Of a stretch of DNA of 64,000 nt, positions 23,273 through 32,166 are shown one piece after another. The stretch is from Pelomonas asaccharophilus_A (GTDB lineage: Bacteria; Pseudomonadota; Gammaproteobacteria; Burkholderiales; Burkholderiaceae_C). The notes under the pieces were generated by a model that was not told the origin of the DNA, did not search any database, and was given only the letters and a program-made list of their open reading frames with translations. Each line of letters opens with the position of its first letter. Position 1 is the stretch's first letter. The position numbers were made by a program, and so were the translations under genes. The DNA is taken from the NCBI RefSeq assembly GCF_031458115.1, contig NZ_JAVDXV010000005.1, positions 248,001-312,000 on the forward strand. Direction: 5' to 3'.

Positions 23273-25162
23273 CTACTCGATGCGAGCCTCGCCCCAGGTC
23301 ACGACGACGGGGCCTGCGGTGTCGGCCCCATGCTGGCGCGCGATCAGCTCGATCAGCTTCACGCCGCGCAGGTCGGCGCTGAGTTCGCGCGCCGCTTGGT
23401 TGAACTTGAGAGGCGCGGTGTTGGCGAGCTTGCGGCCGTCGCCCCAGACCTCGAAGCTGACGCCGGCGGTCTTGCCGCGCGTCGAGTCGTCCACGCCGAC
23501 CTTGGCCGTGAAACGCTGCGAACCGGGCGTCACCTGCACCTGCAGGCGCGAGTCGGCCAGCACACCGATGCCGTGGCGGAAGGCCTGGCGCTGCACGCTC
23601 AAGGCCTGGTCATACGGCGTCGAGTCGGCGCGCGGGCCGCCCCAGCCGGCATAGGCCGGGCGGGTGCCGCCGTTGTCGGTGGTGGACCACGACGCCAGCG
23701 CGCGGTAGACGACGGGGTCCTGCTCCAGCGCGCGGATGCCGTCTCGGGCAACGTAGACGCTGCCGGGCCGCTCGGACACGAAGTAGCCCTTGGGCAGCAC
23801 ATGCTTGCCGGTGGCGGTGAACAACAGCGCCTCGCGGGCTTGAAGCTCAAACTCGCGCTTGCCCGTGAAGCTGCCCGCATCGGCACGCGCCCACGCATCG
23901 CGCAGCGCGATGGGCGTCGTGGCATCCATCTTCAGATGCTCGGCCGTCAGCGTGAACTTCGCCGGTGCGCCGGTGCGGTTGAACAGCAGCACCGCCTTGC
24001 GACCGTCGGCCAAGGTCTTCACGACGATCTGGCGGTCACTGTCTGCGTAGGCCAGCACACCTTGATGGCCGGCCGGGTCCTGGTTGATGGCCACGACCTC
24101 GGGCGCCTTCAGGATGTCGATGACGGCGGGCGAAGCCTTGGACAGGTCGGTGCCTATCATCAGCGGCGCGGCCATGATGGCCCACAGGCCCATGTGCGTG
24201 CGCGCCTCCAGCAGGTGGCTGTCGCCAAAGTCGCCGTTGCCGATCTCCAGCATGTCGGGGTCGTTCCAGCGGCCGGGGCCGGCGTAGAACTCGCGTGTGG
24301 CGACGGTGTCGAAGTTGTGCACCATCTGGGCGAAGCCCTTCCAAATGTCGCGGCTGGTGCGCCACATGGAACCGTAGTCCTGGCCCCAGGAGCGCACGTT
24401 GACGGTGCCCCACAGGCAGACCGACAACGTGTAGTCGCCGCGCGGGCGCACCTCGTGCAGCGCCTGCTTCAAGCCGGCATAGAGCTTCTTCGTGCCCTCG
24501 ATGTCGGACTGGTTGATGCTGCCTTCGACGATGGTCGGCTTGTATTCGCGGTACTGGCCCGAGGCCACGTGCGGGCGGTCGCGGCCGTAAGACGACAGGC
24601 CGCAGCCGTCCACCTTCAGGTAGTCGAAGTTCCACTCGCCGAAGAACAGCGCGACGTCCTGCTTCATGAAGCCCATCAGCCCCACCTCGCGCTCGGCATG
24701 CGTGCCCTCGGGCAGGTTGGGGCTGTCGGCGTCATAGGCCTGGGAGCAGGCGTTGCGGCCGATGTCGGTGTAGATCCCGGCCTTCAGCCCCATCGCGTGG
24801 ATGCGGTCGGTGAAGGGCCGCAGCGACGAGTCCTTGCCGGCGCCTACATGGGCACTGGGAAACAGCCCCGTGCGCACCAGCAGCCGGCCGTCGGACGTGC
24901 GGCGCTTCAGCCACCAGCCGTCGTCGATGTTGATGCTGCGGTAGCCCGCGGCGGCCAGGCCGGAGTCGACGATGACCTGGGCCGAGTCCATCACCTTCTT
25001 CTCGGTGATATCGACGCGGAACGCGTTCCAGCTCGACCAGCCCATGGGCGGTGTCATCGCATGGCCCACCGGCTGGTGCTGCCAGCGGCCGGTGGCTTCC
25101 AGCGTCTGCTGGGCTTGCGCCGAGAACGCGGCGAGCAGGGAGGCAAGGGCGAGCAGCTTCAT
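23273..25162 (-). CDS. GH27 alpha-galactosidase-type enzyme with C-terminal NPCBM domain
   Basis: 629 residues. Signal peptide ends near residue 19 (FSAQA|QQ). The GH27 barrel shows MTPPMGWSSWNAF, INIDDGWW, the nucleophile segment DYLKVDGCG with D185, and the acid/base segment GRWNDPDMLEIGN. After a beta-domain, about residues 480-629 form an NPCBM-like module (RQAFRHGIGVLADSRLQVQVTPGSQRFTAKVGVDD). The position that is Glu in alpha-galactosidases (CEWG) is L250 here (SVCLWG), unlike the other GH27 in this window, so its sugar preference may differ. Its start overlaps the GH36 stop by 4 bp. Expected location is the periplasm. Confidence 0.88.
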   Translation of the reverse strand: MKLLALASLLAAFSAQAQQTLEATGRWQHQPVGHAMTPPMGWSSWNAFRVDITEKKVMDSAQVIVDSGLAAAGYRSINIDDGWWLKRRTSDGRLLVRTGLFPSAHVGAGKDSSLRPFTDRIHAMGLKAGIYTDIGRNACSQAYDADSPNLPEGTHAEREVGLMGFMKQDVALFFGEWNFDYLKVDGCGLSSYGRDRPHVASGQYREYKPTIVEGSINQSDIEGTKKLYAGLKQALHEVRPRGDYTLSVCLWGTVNVRSWGQDYGSMWRTSRDIWKGFAQMVHNFDTVATREFYAGPGRWNDPDMLEIGNGDFGDSHLLEARTHMGLWAIMAAPLMIGTDLSKASPAVIDILKAPEVVAINQDPAGHQGVLAYADSDRQIVVKTLADGRKAVLLFNRTGAPAKFTLTAEHLKMDATTPIALRDAWARADAGSFTGKREFELQAREALLFTATGKHVLPKGYFVSERPGSVYVARDGIRALEQDPVVYRALASWSTTDNGGTRPAYAGWGGPRADSTPYDQALSVQRQAFRHGIGVLADSRLQVQVTPGSQRFTAKVGVDDSTRGKTAGVSFEVWGDGRKLANTAPLKFNQAARELSADLRGVKLIELIARQHGADTAGPVVVTWGEARIE

Positions 25163-27846
25163 GCGGAGGTCAGCAGGCGGCCGAAGGCGGCGGGGACGTG
25201 GAAGTCGGGCGTGGCGGTGTTGGTCGGGCTCCATGCGGAGTACACACGACCCGCGCCCTGCCCTTCACGACCTTCCACTCGGAACAGGTTCAGGCGCCAG
25301 CCGTCCTCCAGGCCGCGCATGGGCACGGCCAGCTCGGCCGTCCAGACCTTGCCCTTGGCATCGATGTGCGCCTTCGCGCGGCTCTCGCCGGCGACGCGCT
25401 TCTTGCCCGAGGCCTCGACGGCGATCTCCAGCAGCAGCCCGTTGGGCGACACCTCCACCTCGCGGTAGCTCTTCAGCCCGGCGCGCTCCGGCGCCTGCAG
25501 GAACACCTCGACGACGTCGCGCTCCCACAGCGGCCAGATGTCGGTGGCCGAGCCGGCGCGCTCAAACGTGCTCAGCGCCTCGTACTTGCAGATGAAGCGC
25601 AGGTAGAGCTGGTCGGCACCGCGCAGCAGCTGCACGCGGGTGGACTGCGGGCCGGTGAGCGCCCTGCCTCGCCAGTCGTGACGGAAGAAAGTGGCTGGCG
25701 CATCGGCCCATTGCGAGGCCAGCGGGAAGCCGTCGGCTCCGACCTGCTTCACGGGTCCGGCGAAGGCGACGGGCAGCGTGTCGGGTGCGTCAGGCTGCGC
25801 CTCGATCAGCAGGCTGTGCGTGAAGCGCACGGGCAGCGTGGGCTTGTCTGCCGTCACCTTGCCGAGTTCCTTGCCGCTCAGCGAGTCACGCACCGTCCAG
25901 CGGCCAGCGTTCAGGCCCCGCAGCGTGACCGGGCCGTCCCAGCGCTCCGCATAGAACGCGTAGTGCAGCGCACCGCCGCGCTCGACGACGTGCGTCTCGG
26001 GTTTGTCGAAACCCAGGTCGTACAGCTCGCCGCGGTAGCGGCCTTCGGCCAGGCGCTGCTTGTTGTACAGGTCCACCCAGGTCTTCCAGTGCGCCTCGCG
26101 TTCGGGCGTCAGCAGGAACGAGTCCTTGGGCTTGGGGTCCACCGGCCAGGTGAACTTGGTGGCCACGACGGCGCCGATGCCGACGCTGGACGCGAAGTCC
26201 TGCCCGCCGGTGCTCAGCTCCACGTGGTCGCCCGCGTAGGCGGACCACGGACCCATCAGCGCCTTCAGCGTCTTGCCCTTGTGGCGCACCTGCCAGCTGG
26301 ACAGCGGGTCGGACGACGGCGCCTGGTCCATGAACGGCATGTTGTGGAAGGCGTAGCTGGTGCCGCAGGGGCAGACCTCCAGGACGGCTTCCGGATTGGC
26401 CGCATGCGCCACGTCATGCATGACCTTGTAGAAGGTAGCGACCGCCTCGACCGACTCCTCCGGCCGCGCATGCTTGTGCTTGGGGTTGTAGCAGGGCGCC
26501 ACGCCGTTCAGGTGCTGTCCATCGACCTTGAGGCCGTCAAAGCCCCAGTCGCCGATGATCATCTTGATCGTCGCAGCCAGGCGCGCCTGCGTCTTCTCGT
26601 AGGCCGGGCACAGGTAGAAGCTGTTCCACCAGGTCACGTCCTGCACCGCGCCGTCCTTGTCCAGCAGCAGCAGGTCGGTGTGCTTGTGCAGCTCGTCGCT
26701 GCCGGGCGCGACGGCCAGCGGCGCGATCCACAACCGGGCCTTCATGCCGCGGGCATGGATGTCGGCCACCAGCGCCTTCATGTCGGCCTCGCCCTTGGGG
26801 AACTTGGCGAGGTCGGGCGTCCAGTCGCCGGTCTTGACCTGCCAGCCGTCGTCCAGCACGGCCCACTTGAAGCCCAGTTCCTGCACCTTGGGCAGCGTGG
26901 CGCGCACGTAGTCGAGCGAGAAGTCGCGCTCGTAGCCCCAGGCGCACCACTGCGGCTCGTAGGCGCTCTGCGGCGGCTCGGGCGCGGCCAGGCCCTGCGC
27001 GGCCATCAGGCGGCGGTAGCGGTCCAGCGGCACATAGAAGTCGCCACGGTGCACGGCGATGAAGCTGGGCGGCGTCGTCAGCGTGGCACCGGGCGCCAGC
27101 GTCTGCGGCGTGTCGCCGCGCAGAGAAATGTCGACCTGGTCGCCGCTGGCCTTCACGGGCAGCGCGACGAGCTGCGGTTGAAGGGCCAGATGGCCGACGG
27201 CCAGGCCGACATCCCGGCGCCAGACATCCACGACGGGCGTGCCGCCGCCGTAGTCCGACGCATTCATCCCCATGAAGTTGCGCTGATCGAAGCCGCGCTT
27301 GACCGGCTGCACCCAGTCGCGGCGGTCGGCGTGGCTGGCACCTGAGTAGGTCCACCAGCCGCCCGCGTGGCGCGGCGCGGCGGCCAGGCGGTGGGCCGCG
27401 TTGACCCAGGCCTCCACGGCCAGCGGCTTGCTGCCGGTGTTCGTGTAGCTGACGTCCAGCAGCGCGACACCGGGATGCTCATCCAGCAGCGTCACGGTGA
27501 CGCGTTTCTCGACGCCGTCCGTCGAACGGCCCACGAGGCGCAAGACCTGGCCCGCGCCAAACGGCGTGGCCGCCTTGCCCGGCTCGGCCTGCTGCAGCGT
27601 GAAGCGCGCCAGCGGCTTGCCGTTGACGACCAGGTGTTCGCTCGCATCGAAGCCCGTCAGCGCGACGGGTTGCTTTGGCGCAAGGCTGACGATGCGGCTG
27701 CGCATCTGCTCGTCGAACTGCAGCGACACCAGAGCGTCCTGCAGGCGCACATGGCCCATGCCTTCGGCCGCATGCGCGGCCAGCGGCAGTTGCGTGGCCA
27801 GCGGTGCGGCGCCCAGCCACTGCAGGAATGCACGGCGAGCCGTCAT
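25159..27846 (-). CDS. GH36-type alpha-galactosidase with C-terminal CBM9-like domain
   Basis: 895 residues from the ATG at 27846. The N-terminus has a twin-arginine-like signal (TARRAFLQWLGAAPLATQL...AHAA), so export is probably by Tat. A beta-supersandwich (about 35-320) precedes the (beta/alpha)8 barrel (about 325-640) with WCAWGYERDFSLDYVRATL, VLDDGWQ and the nucleophile segment LKVDGQHLNG with D442. The acid/base Asp is probably in APSSDPLSSW. The last 150 residues resemble DOMON/CBM9-like domains (LYLRFICKYEALSTF, DVVEVFLQ). GH36 includes alpha-galactosidases and alpha-N-acetylgalactosaminidases. The gene overlaps its neighbours on both sides by 4 bp, the core of a tight operon. Confidence 0.85.
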   Translation of the reverse strand: MTARRAFLQWLGAAPLATQLPLAAHAAEGMGHVRLQDALVSLQFDEQMRSRIVSLAPKQPVALTGFDASEHLVVNGKPLARFTLQQAEPGKAATPFGAGQVLRLVGRSTDGVEKRVTVTLLDEHPGVALLDVSYTNTGSKPLAVEAWVNAAHRLAAAPRHAGGWWTYSGASHADRRDWVQPVKRGFDQRNFMGMNASDYGGGTPVVDVWRRDVGLAVGHLALQPQLVALPVKASGDQVDISLRGDTPQTLAPGATLTTPPSFIAVHRGDFYVPLDRYRRLMAAQGLAAPEPPQSAYEPQWCAWGYERDFSLDYVRATLPKVQELGFKWAVLDDGWQVKTGDWTPDLAKFPKGEADMKALVADIHARGMKARLWIAPLAVAPGSDELHKHTDLLLLDKDGAVQDVTWWNSFYLCPAYEKTQARLAATIKMIIGDWGFDGLKVDGQHLNGVAPCYNPKHKHARPEESVEAVATFYKVMHDVAHAANPEAVLEVCPCGTSYAFHNMPFMDQAPSSDPLSSWQVRHKGKTLKALMGPWSAYAGDHVELSTGGQDFASSVGIGAVVATKFTWPVDPKPKDSFLLTPEREAHWKTWVDLYNKQRLAEGRYRGELYDLGFDKPETHVVERGGALHYAFYAERWDGPVTLRGLNAGRWTVRDSLSGKELGKVTADKPTLPVRFTHSLLIEAQPDAPDTLPVAFAGPVKQVGADGFPLASQWADAPATFFRHDWRGRALTGPQSTRVQLLRGADQLYLRFICKYEALSTFERAGSATDIWPLWERDVVEVFLQAPERAGLKSYREVEVSPNGLLLEIAVEASGKKRVAGESRAKAHIDAKGKVWTAELAVPMRGLEDGWRLNLFRVEGREGQGAGRVYSAWSPTNTATPDFHVPAAFGRLLTSA

Positions 27847-28937
27847 CGCTTCGCTCCCCAGGCGCCAGGGAAGGCGCGTTCGGCGTTGGTGCGGTAGAGC
27901 TTGTCCACCACGGCGCGCGGCAGCGCCAGGCCCTTCACGGGCTTGTCCAGATCGCTCACCTTGAAGGACTCCGCGGTGTTGAAGTAGCGCCAGTGCATGC
28001 GCCACACACCTTCGGCCTCGCGGCCCAGCGCGGCGCCGTCCTGGTCGGGGGCTTGTGCCATGTCGCTGCCGTACAGGATGCGGTCCTGGTATTTGATGAA
28101 GAAGCGGCGCACGCGCTCGCGGTCCTTCTGGCTTTGGTGTTGCAACTGACCGATGCGCGCGGCGACATCGACAACGGCGTGAGGGAACTTGTCGAGGAAG
28201 GCGGCCAGTTCGCCCACATCGCGCTCCAGCGACGCGAGGTGAACGCCGATGAAGCGCAGCTTGGGGTGGGCAGCCACCATGCGATCGCGCGCGGCCATCT
28301 GCGCTTCCCAGCTGGGCATCTCGGGGTGCAGGTGCATGTGGTACTGCGGGTGGGCCTTGAAGTACTCGCGGTCATTGTTGACCGTCATCTTCTCCAGCGG
28401 CAGCCAGCAGTTATGCGGCTCGCCCTGGTGGCCCAGCAGCGGGATGCCCTGGTTCGCGAAGTCGTCGAACAGCGGCGCGAAGCGGGCGTCGTCAATCATG
28501 ACCAGCTTCTTGTCACTACCTCGCAGGCTCATGCCGATGTTCTTCCACACCTTCACGCCCACGGCGCCGGCTTTCATGGCGGCATCGATGCGCTGGCGTG
28601 TGGCGGGCAGCCAGGCGGGCTGGTCGTAACCGTCCACCGAGAAGCTGGCCGCCCAGGCCACGTCCTTGGGGAACTGCTTCTGCAACTCGATCGCGACGCG
28701 CTGCTGGTCGGCCAGCGGCGGGAAGTCGGGGTAGTCGACGTTGATCGTCAACACCTTGAAGTTCTGGCGCTTCGCGGCTTCCATGAAGGCCGGCGCTGCG
28801 TTGTGCAGGTGCAGGTGCACGTCGACCTTGGCCACGCGGGCGTAGTCGGCCATCGTGTAGCTGGGCTCGGCCGCCTGCGCGGTGAAAAAAGCCGCCCCGG
28901 CAAGCAGGGCGGCAACGGAGGAGACAAGAGGTTTCAT
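27843..28937 (-). CDS. Exported amidohydrolase-2 family metal-dependent hydrolase
   Basis: 364 residues from the ATG at 28937, which overlaps the TBDR stop (TGATG). The signal peptide ends at about residue 21 (FFTAQA|AEPSY). The TIM-barrel amidohydrolase_2 family (PF04909) is shown by the metal motif VDVHLHLH, GHQGEPHNCWLP, HLASLERDVGEL and YGSDMAQAPDQ. Members hydrolyse lactones or decarboxylate cyclic acids; none I know deacetylates amino sugars. Its position inside a glycan operon, with export, suggests action on a sugar lactone or an acyl/ester substituent, but this is a guess. The longer frame to 29078 is rejected because it overlaps the TBDR barrel. Confidence 0.82.
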   Translation of the reverse strand: MKPLVSSVAALLAGAAFFTAQAAEPSYTMADYARVAKVDVHLHLHNAAPAFMEAAKRQNFKVLTINVDYPDFPPLADQQRVAIELQKQFPKDVAWAASFSVDGYDQPAWLPATRQRIDAAMKAGAVGVKVWKNIGMSLRGSDKKLVMIDDARFAPLFDDFANQGIPLLGHQGEPHNCWLPLEKMTVNNDREYFKAHPQYHMHLHPEMPSWEAQMAARDRMVAAHPKLRFIGVHLASLERDVGELAAFLDKFPHAVVDVAARIGQLQHQSQKDRERVRRFFIKYQDRILYGSDMAQAPDQDGAALGREAEGVWRMHWRYFNTAESFKVSDLDKPVKGLALPRAVVDKLYRTNAERAFPGAWGAKR

Positions 28938-31783
28938 CAGAACTTGATGCTGGCGCCCAGCGTGAAGGCGCGGCCGTAGCGGTAGTAGCCGTTGGGCAGG
29001 CTGACATTGCCGTTGCCCAGCTTGGGCGCCTGCACCGCATCGGTCAGGTTGTTGCCTTCGAGGCTGATGCGCAGCCACTGGTTCACTTCATAGGCCACCT
29101 GCGCGGTGACCCAGGTCACGGCGTTGGCGGTCTCGTTGAAGTTCGCGCCAATGACGTTGGTGGCGGTGACGAAGCCGTCGGTGCGGTCGGCCGTGGCGCT
29201 CATGCTCCACGGGCCGCGCTCGTACAGCACGCCCAGCGATGCGGTCGCCGGTGCGATGCCTTCCAGCGGCCGCTCCACATCGGCCACCCAGGCGCGCGAC
29301 TTGTTGCGGGTGTACTGGGCGCGCACGCCGAAGCCGTTGTCGAACAGGTGCTGGAAGCCGACCTCAAAGCCGCGCGCGGTGGCCTTGTCGCCGTTGACGG
29401 GCCGCTGCACATTGAACAGCCGGCCGCCCGGCGCACCGATGTCCTGGCCCGACAGCCAGAGGTTGGTGATCTGGTTCTTGATGTTCTTCTGGTAGACGGC
29501 GAAGGTCAGCGCAGAGTCCTTCGAGTAGTACCACTCCAGAGACGCGTCGACCTGGCGGGCGCTGTAGGGCTTCAGCTCGGCGTTTCCACCGTAGACCTGG
29601 GTGAAGTCGCCCCAGGAGATGCCCTCGGTCGTGTTCGTCGGCGCGAGCTTGTCCACCGCGGGGCGCGCCATGGTCTTGGCGGCGCCCAGGCGCAGTTGCA
29701 GGTCGTTGGTCAGCAGGTAGGTGAAGTTGAAGGCCGGCAGCGCGAAGTTGTAGGTGGACTCCTGCTGCACCGTGGACGGCGGCGCATAGACGGCCTGGTA
29801 GTTCCACGGGCCGTTCGTGATGATGTCGAGGATCTTCGCGTCCCAGGCCTGGGCCGTGGTCTTGGTGCGCACGAAGCGCACGCCGACGTCCGCATTCCAA
29901 CTCTCGCCCGACAGGTCAGCCTGCACGAATGCGGTCGTCGTCTTCTCGGTCACGCGGTAGCTTTGCAGCGGGTTCCACTGCGGCGCCGAAATGGTGGAGC
30001 TGTAGACGCCACCGCCCGGACGGGGCTTGCCGTCCCAGGCCTTCAGCGCCTCGGCGTAGTTGGCGACATCGAAGCCAAGGAAGCTGCGCGGGAAGTTGCC
30101 GCCGACGTCGTCCAGGAAGCCCTTGGGGCTGAACGACTGGTTGATGACGTTGCCGCCCAGTGCGCCGACGTTGATCGCGTTCTGGCCCGAGTAGTGGTCG
30201 GCACCGGAGTTCAGCGCGTTGTTGATCAGGTCGCGCGACTTCTTGCGGTTGGTCTGGTTCAGCCCGAACTTCAGCTTGTCGATGTAGAAGCGGTCCAGCG
30301 ACCATTCGGCATCGACCTTGGCACCGTTGATCTTGTCGTCGATGTTGTCGCCGGCGCGGCTGTAGTAGTGGGTGTTGAAGTCGCTGGCCTTGAACAGGCC
30401 TTGCGCCAGGCCGGTCTGCAGGTCGCGGCCGTCGGCGAACGTGGTCTTCACGTCGGGCACGGCGCCGCCGTTGAGCTGGATGCGCGTGACGTTGGGCTGG
30501 TTCATGCGCAGCACGACGTAGCTGTCGTTGCCGCCGGAATGACGCTTGGAGGTGGACTCGTAGAGGTCGCCTTTCACTTTGAGCGACGGCGACAGCTTCC
30601 ACTCCGCGTTGACGCCGTACAAGGCGGTGTCGACGACGCGGTACTCGGTCTTGTTCAACAGCTCGGGGTTGAGCCGCATCTCGGGGTCGGTGCTGGCCAG
30701 CGTCAGGTCGGTCACCACGCCGTTGGTGATCTTCATGTTGGACCAGCGGCCCGGCGCATACAGCGGGTAGAAGGACAGCTGGTAGCCGACCTGCGGTGAA
30801 TCGAGACGCGTCTTGAATCCGTCCACGACGACCTTCAGGTCGCTGCTGGGCCGCCATTCCACCTTGCCCGACACGGCCAGGCGCTTCTTGTTCTCCATGA
30901 TGGAGCCGAAGCGGAACTGACCCGGACCGATCAAGCCCTCTTCATTCAGGTCGAGCTGGCCGTTGCCGTTGGGGTCGATGGCGCCACCCCAGGTGTTGCC
31001 CCACTGCCAGAACTGGCTGGGGTCGCTGGGGATGGGATTGCGGCTCCAGCCGCCGTCGTTGCCGGCCGTATCGGTGCGCACATCGCGCTTGGCGTACACC
31101 AGGCCCAGCAGCACGCCGAACTGGTCGCCGAAGGTGTTGCTGTAGGTGGCCGAGAGCTTCTGGCCATTCAGTTCGCTCATCTGGTTGCGGTCGGCCTCCA
31201 GGCGCAGCAGGCCGCGCTGGCCCTTCTGGTCGAAGGGACTGGCGGAGCGCAGGTTCACCAGGCCGCCGATGGCGCCTTCCATGATCGAGGCCTGCGTGGA
31301 CTTGATGACGTCGGCGCCACTGATGACGTCGGCGGGCAGCACGTCGTAGGCGAAGTAGCGGCCGGCGCTGTCGGTGCCCAGCAGCCGGTCGTTGAAGGTC
31401 GTGATCGTGTACTCGGGCCCCAAGCCGCGGATGCTGACCTTCTGGCCTTCGCCGCCGGCCGTGCGGGAGATGGACACGCCGGTGATGTGGCTCAGCGAGT
31501 CGGCCACGTTGTTGTCGGGGAAGCGGCCCAGCTCGGTCGCGCTGATGCTGTCCTGCACGCCGGCGGCATTGCGCTTCAGCGTCAGGGACTTCTGCAGGCT
31601 GGCGCGGGTGCCGGTCACTTCCACGCGGTCCAGCGTCTCGGCTTCGGGCTTGGTGGCGGCGTCCTGGGCGAACGCGGGGGCGGCAAACGCGGCCAGGGCC
31701 AGCAGGCCGGCAACGGTCAGCGGGTGCAAGGCAAAGCGGGCAGCGGCCTGGTCTTGCGGGCGGGGTTGCAGTCGAGGACTCAT
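28937..31783 (-). CDS. TonB-dependent receptor of the amino-sugar/alpha-galactoside operon
   Basis: 948-residue outer-membrane receptor. The ATG at 31783 follows AAGGAACC; a longer frame to 31834 is not supported. Signal peptide ends near residue 40 (AAPAFA|QDAAT). The TonB-box-like RVEVTGTRASL and plug domain (GRFPDNNVADSLSHITGV, VSIRGLGPEYTITTFNDR) precede a barrel ending in ...LGASIKF. It heads the leftward operon with amidohydrolase, GH36 and GH27. The divergent promoter region carries multiple CTTTCG/CGAAAG boxes that also occur in front of the deoR-type gene, so it is probably controlled by that regulator. In Shewanella a TBDR likewise accompanies the N-acetylgalactosamine pathway. Confidence 0.92.
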   Translation of the reverse strand: MSPRLQPRPQDQAAARFALHPLTVAGLLALAAFAAPAFAQDAATKPEAETLDRVEVTGTRASLQKSLTLKRNAAGVQDSISATELGRFPDNNVADSLSHITGVSISRTAGGEGQKVSIRGLGPEYTITTFNDRLLGTDSAGRYFAYDVLPADVISGADVIKSTQASIMEGAIGGLVNLRSASPFDQKGQRGLLRLEADRNQMSELNGQKLSATYSNTFGDQFGVLLGLVYAKRDVRTDTAGNDGGWSRNPIPSDPSQFWQWGNTWGGAIDPNGNGQLDLNEEGLIGPGQFRFGSIMENKKRLAVSGKVEWRPSSDLKVVVDGFKTRLDSPQVGYQLSFYPLYAPGRWSNMKITNGVVTDLTLASTDPEMRLNPELLNKTEYRVVDTALYGVNAEWKLSPSLKVKGDLYESTSKRHSGGNDSYVVLRMNQPNVTRIQLNGGAVPDVKTTFADGRDLQTGLAQGLFKASDFNTHYYSRAGDNIDDKINGAKVDAEWSLDRFYIDKLKFGLNQTNRKKSRDLINNALNSGADHYSGQNAINVGALGGNVINQSFSPKGFLDDVGGNFPRSFLGFDVANYAEALKAWDGKPRPGGGVYSSTISAPQWNPLQSYRVTEKTTTAFVQADLSGESWNADVGVRFVRTKTTAQAWDAKILDIITNGPWNYQAVYAPPSTVQQESTYNFALPAFNFTYLLTNDLQLRLGAAKTMARPAVDKLAPTNTTEGISWGDFTQVYGGNAELKPYSARQVDASLEWYYSKDSALTFAVYQKNIKNQITNLWLSGQDIGAPGGRLFNVQRPVNGDKATARGFEVGFQHLFDNGFGVRAQYTRNKSRAWVADVERPLEGIAPATASLGVLYERGPWSMSATADRTDGFVTATNVIGANFNETANAVTWVTAQVAYEVNQWLRISLEGNNLTDAVQAPKLGNGNVSLPNGYYRYGRAFTLGASIKF

Positions 31784-32166
31784 CAAACGGTTCCTTTTTT
31801 CTGTCGTGGCTGCCGTCAGGGCAGCGCGAGGCAATCTGCTTGTAGATGCCGGGGCAGCTCTCCCCCGGTGCGGTTTGCCAGCCCCGGAAAGTGCCCCGAG
31901 CCGGCTTGCCGCAAGTCTACGAATTCTTTCGTTTGATTTCGTATATGGTTTTCACGTATACCGAATGCTTTCGATGAATCATGCCACGAAAGGCTTCCGT
32001 GGGGCTGACATAGAGAGAACTCGCTGAGCTATACAGGGATTGATCCCTCAAGCGCGGGATTTGGCATACGAAAGCACTTTCGCCGTTGTGTTTTCGTTTT
32101 TGTTCGTTTATGCTTTCGCTCGAAAGTTGTCGACAACGACCACCGACTGACGAAAAGACCTCGCCC
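31784..32166. promoter_or_regulatory. Divergent promoter region with CTTTCG/CGAAAG operator array
   Basis: 383 bp, markedly more AT-rich than its surroundings, no gene. CTTTCG or CGAAAG occurs at 31926-31931, 31968-31973, 31987-31992, 32069-32074, 32077-32082, 32113-32118 and 32121-32126, with several TTTCG near-copies between. Two pairs form close inverted repeats: CGAAAG-CA-CTTTCG (32069-32082) and CTTTCG-CT-CGAAAG (32113-32126). A 12-bp palindrome GTTGTCGACAAC lies at 32126-32137. CTTTCG repeats are typical of DeoR-family operators such as those of AgaR/GatR. Confidence 0.65.

Noticed and set aside
22427..25468. 1013-aa rightward frame across DUF4832 and GH27 genes
   Set aside because: Antisense to two clear genes and low-complexity; no start signal or domain.
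32126..32137. GTTGTCGACAAC palindrome as a LacI-type operator
   Set aside because: Lacks the half-site pattern of the LacI sites at 2793 and 3000 and occurs once; kept only as part of the divergent promoter description.
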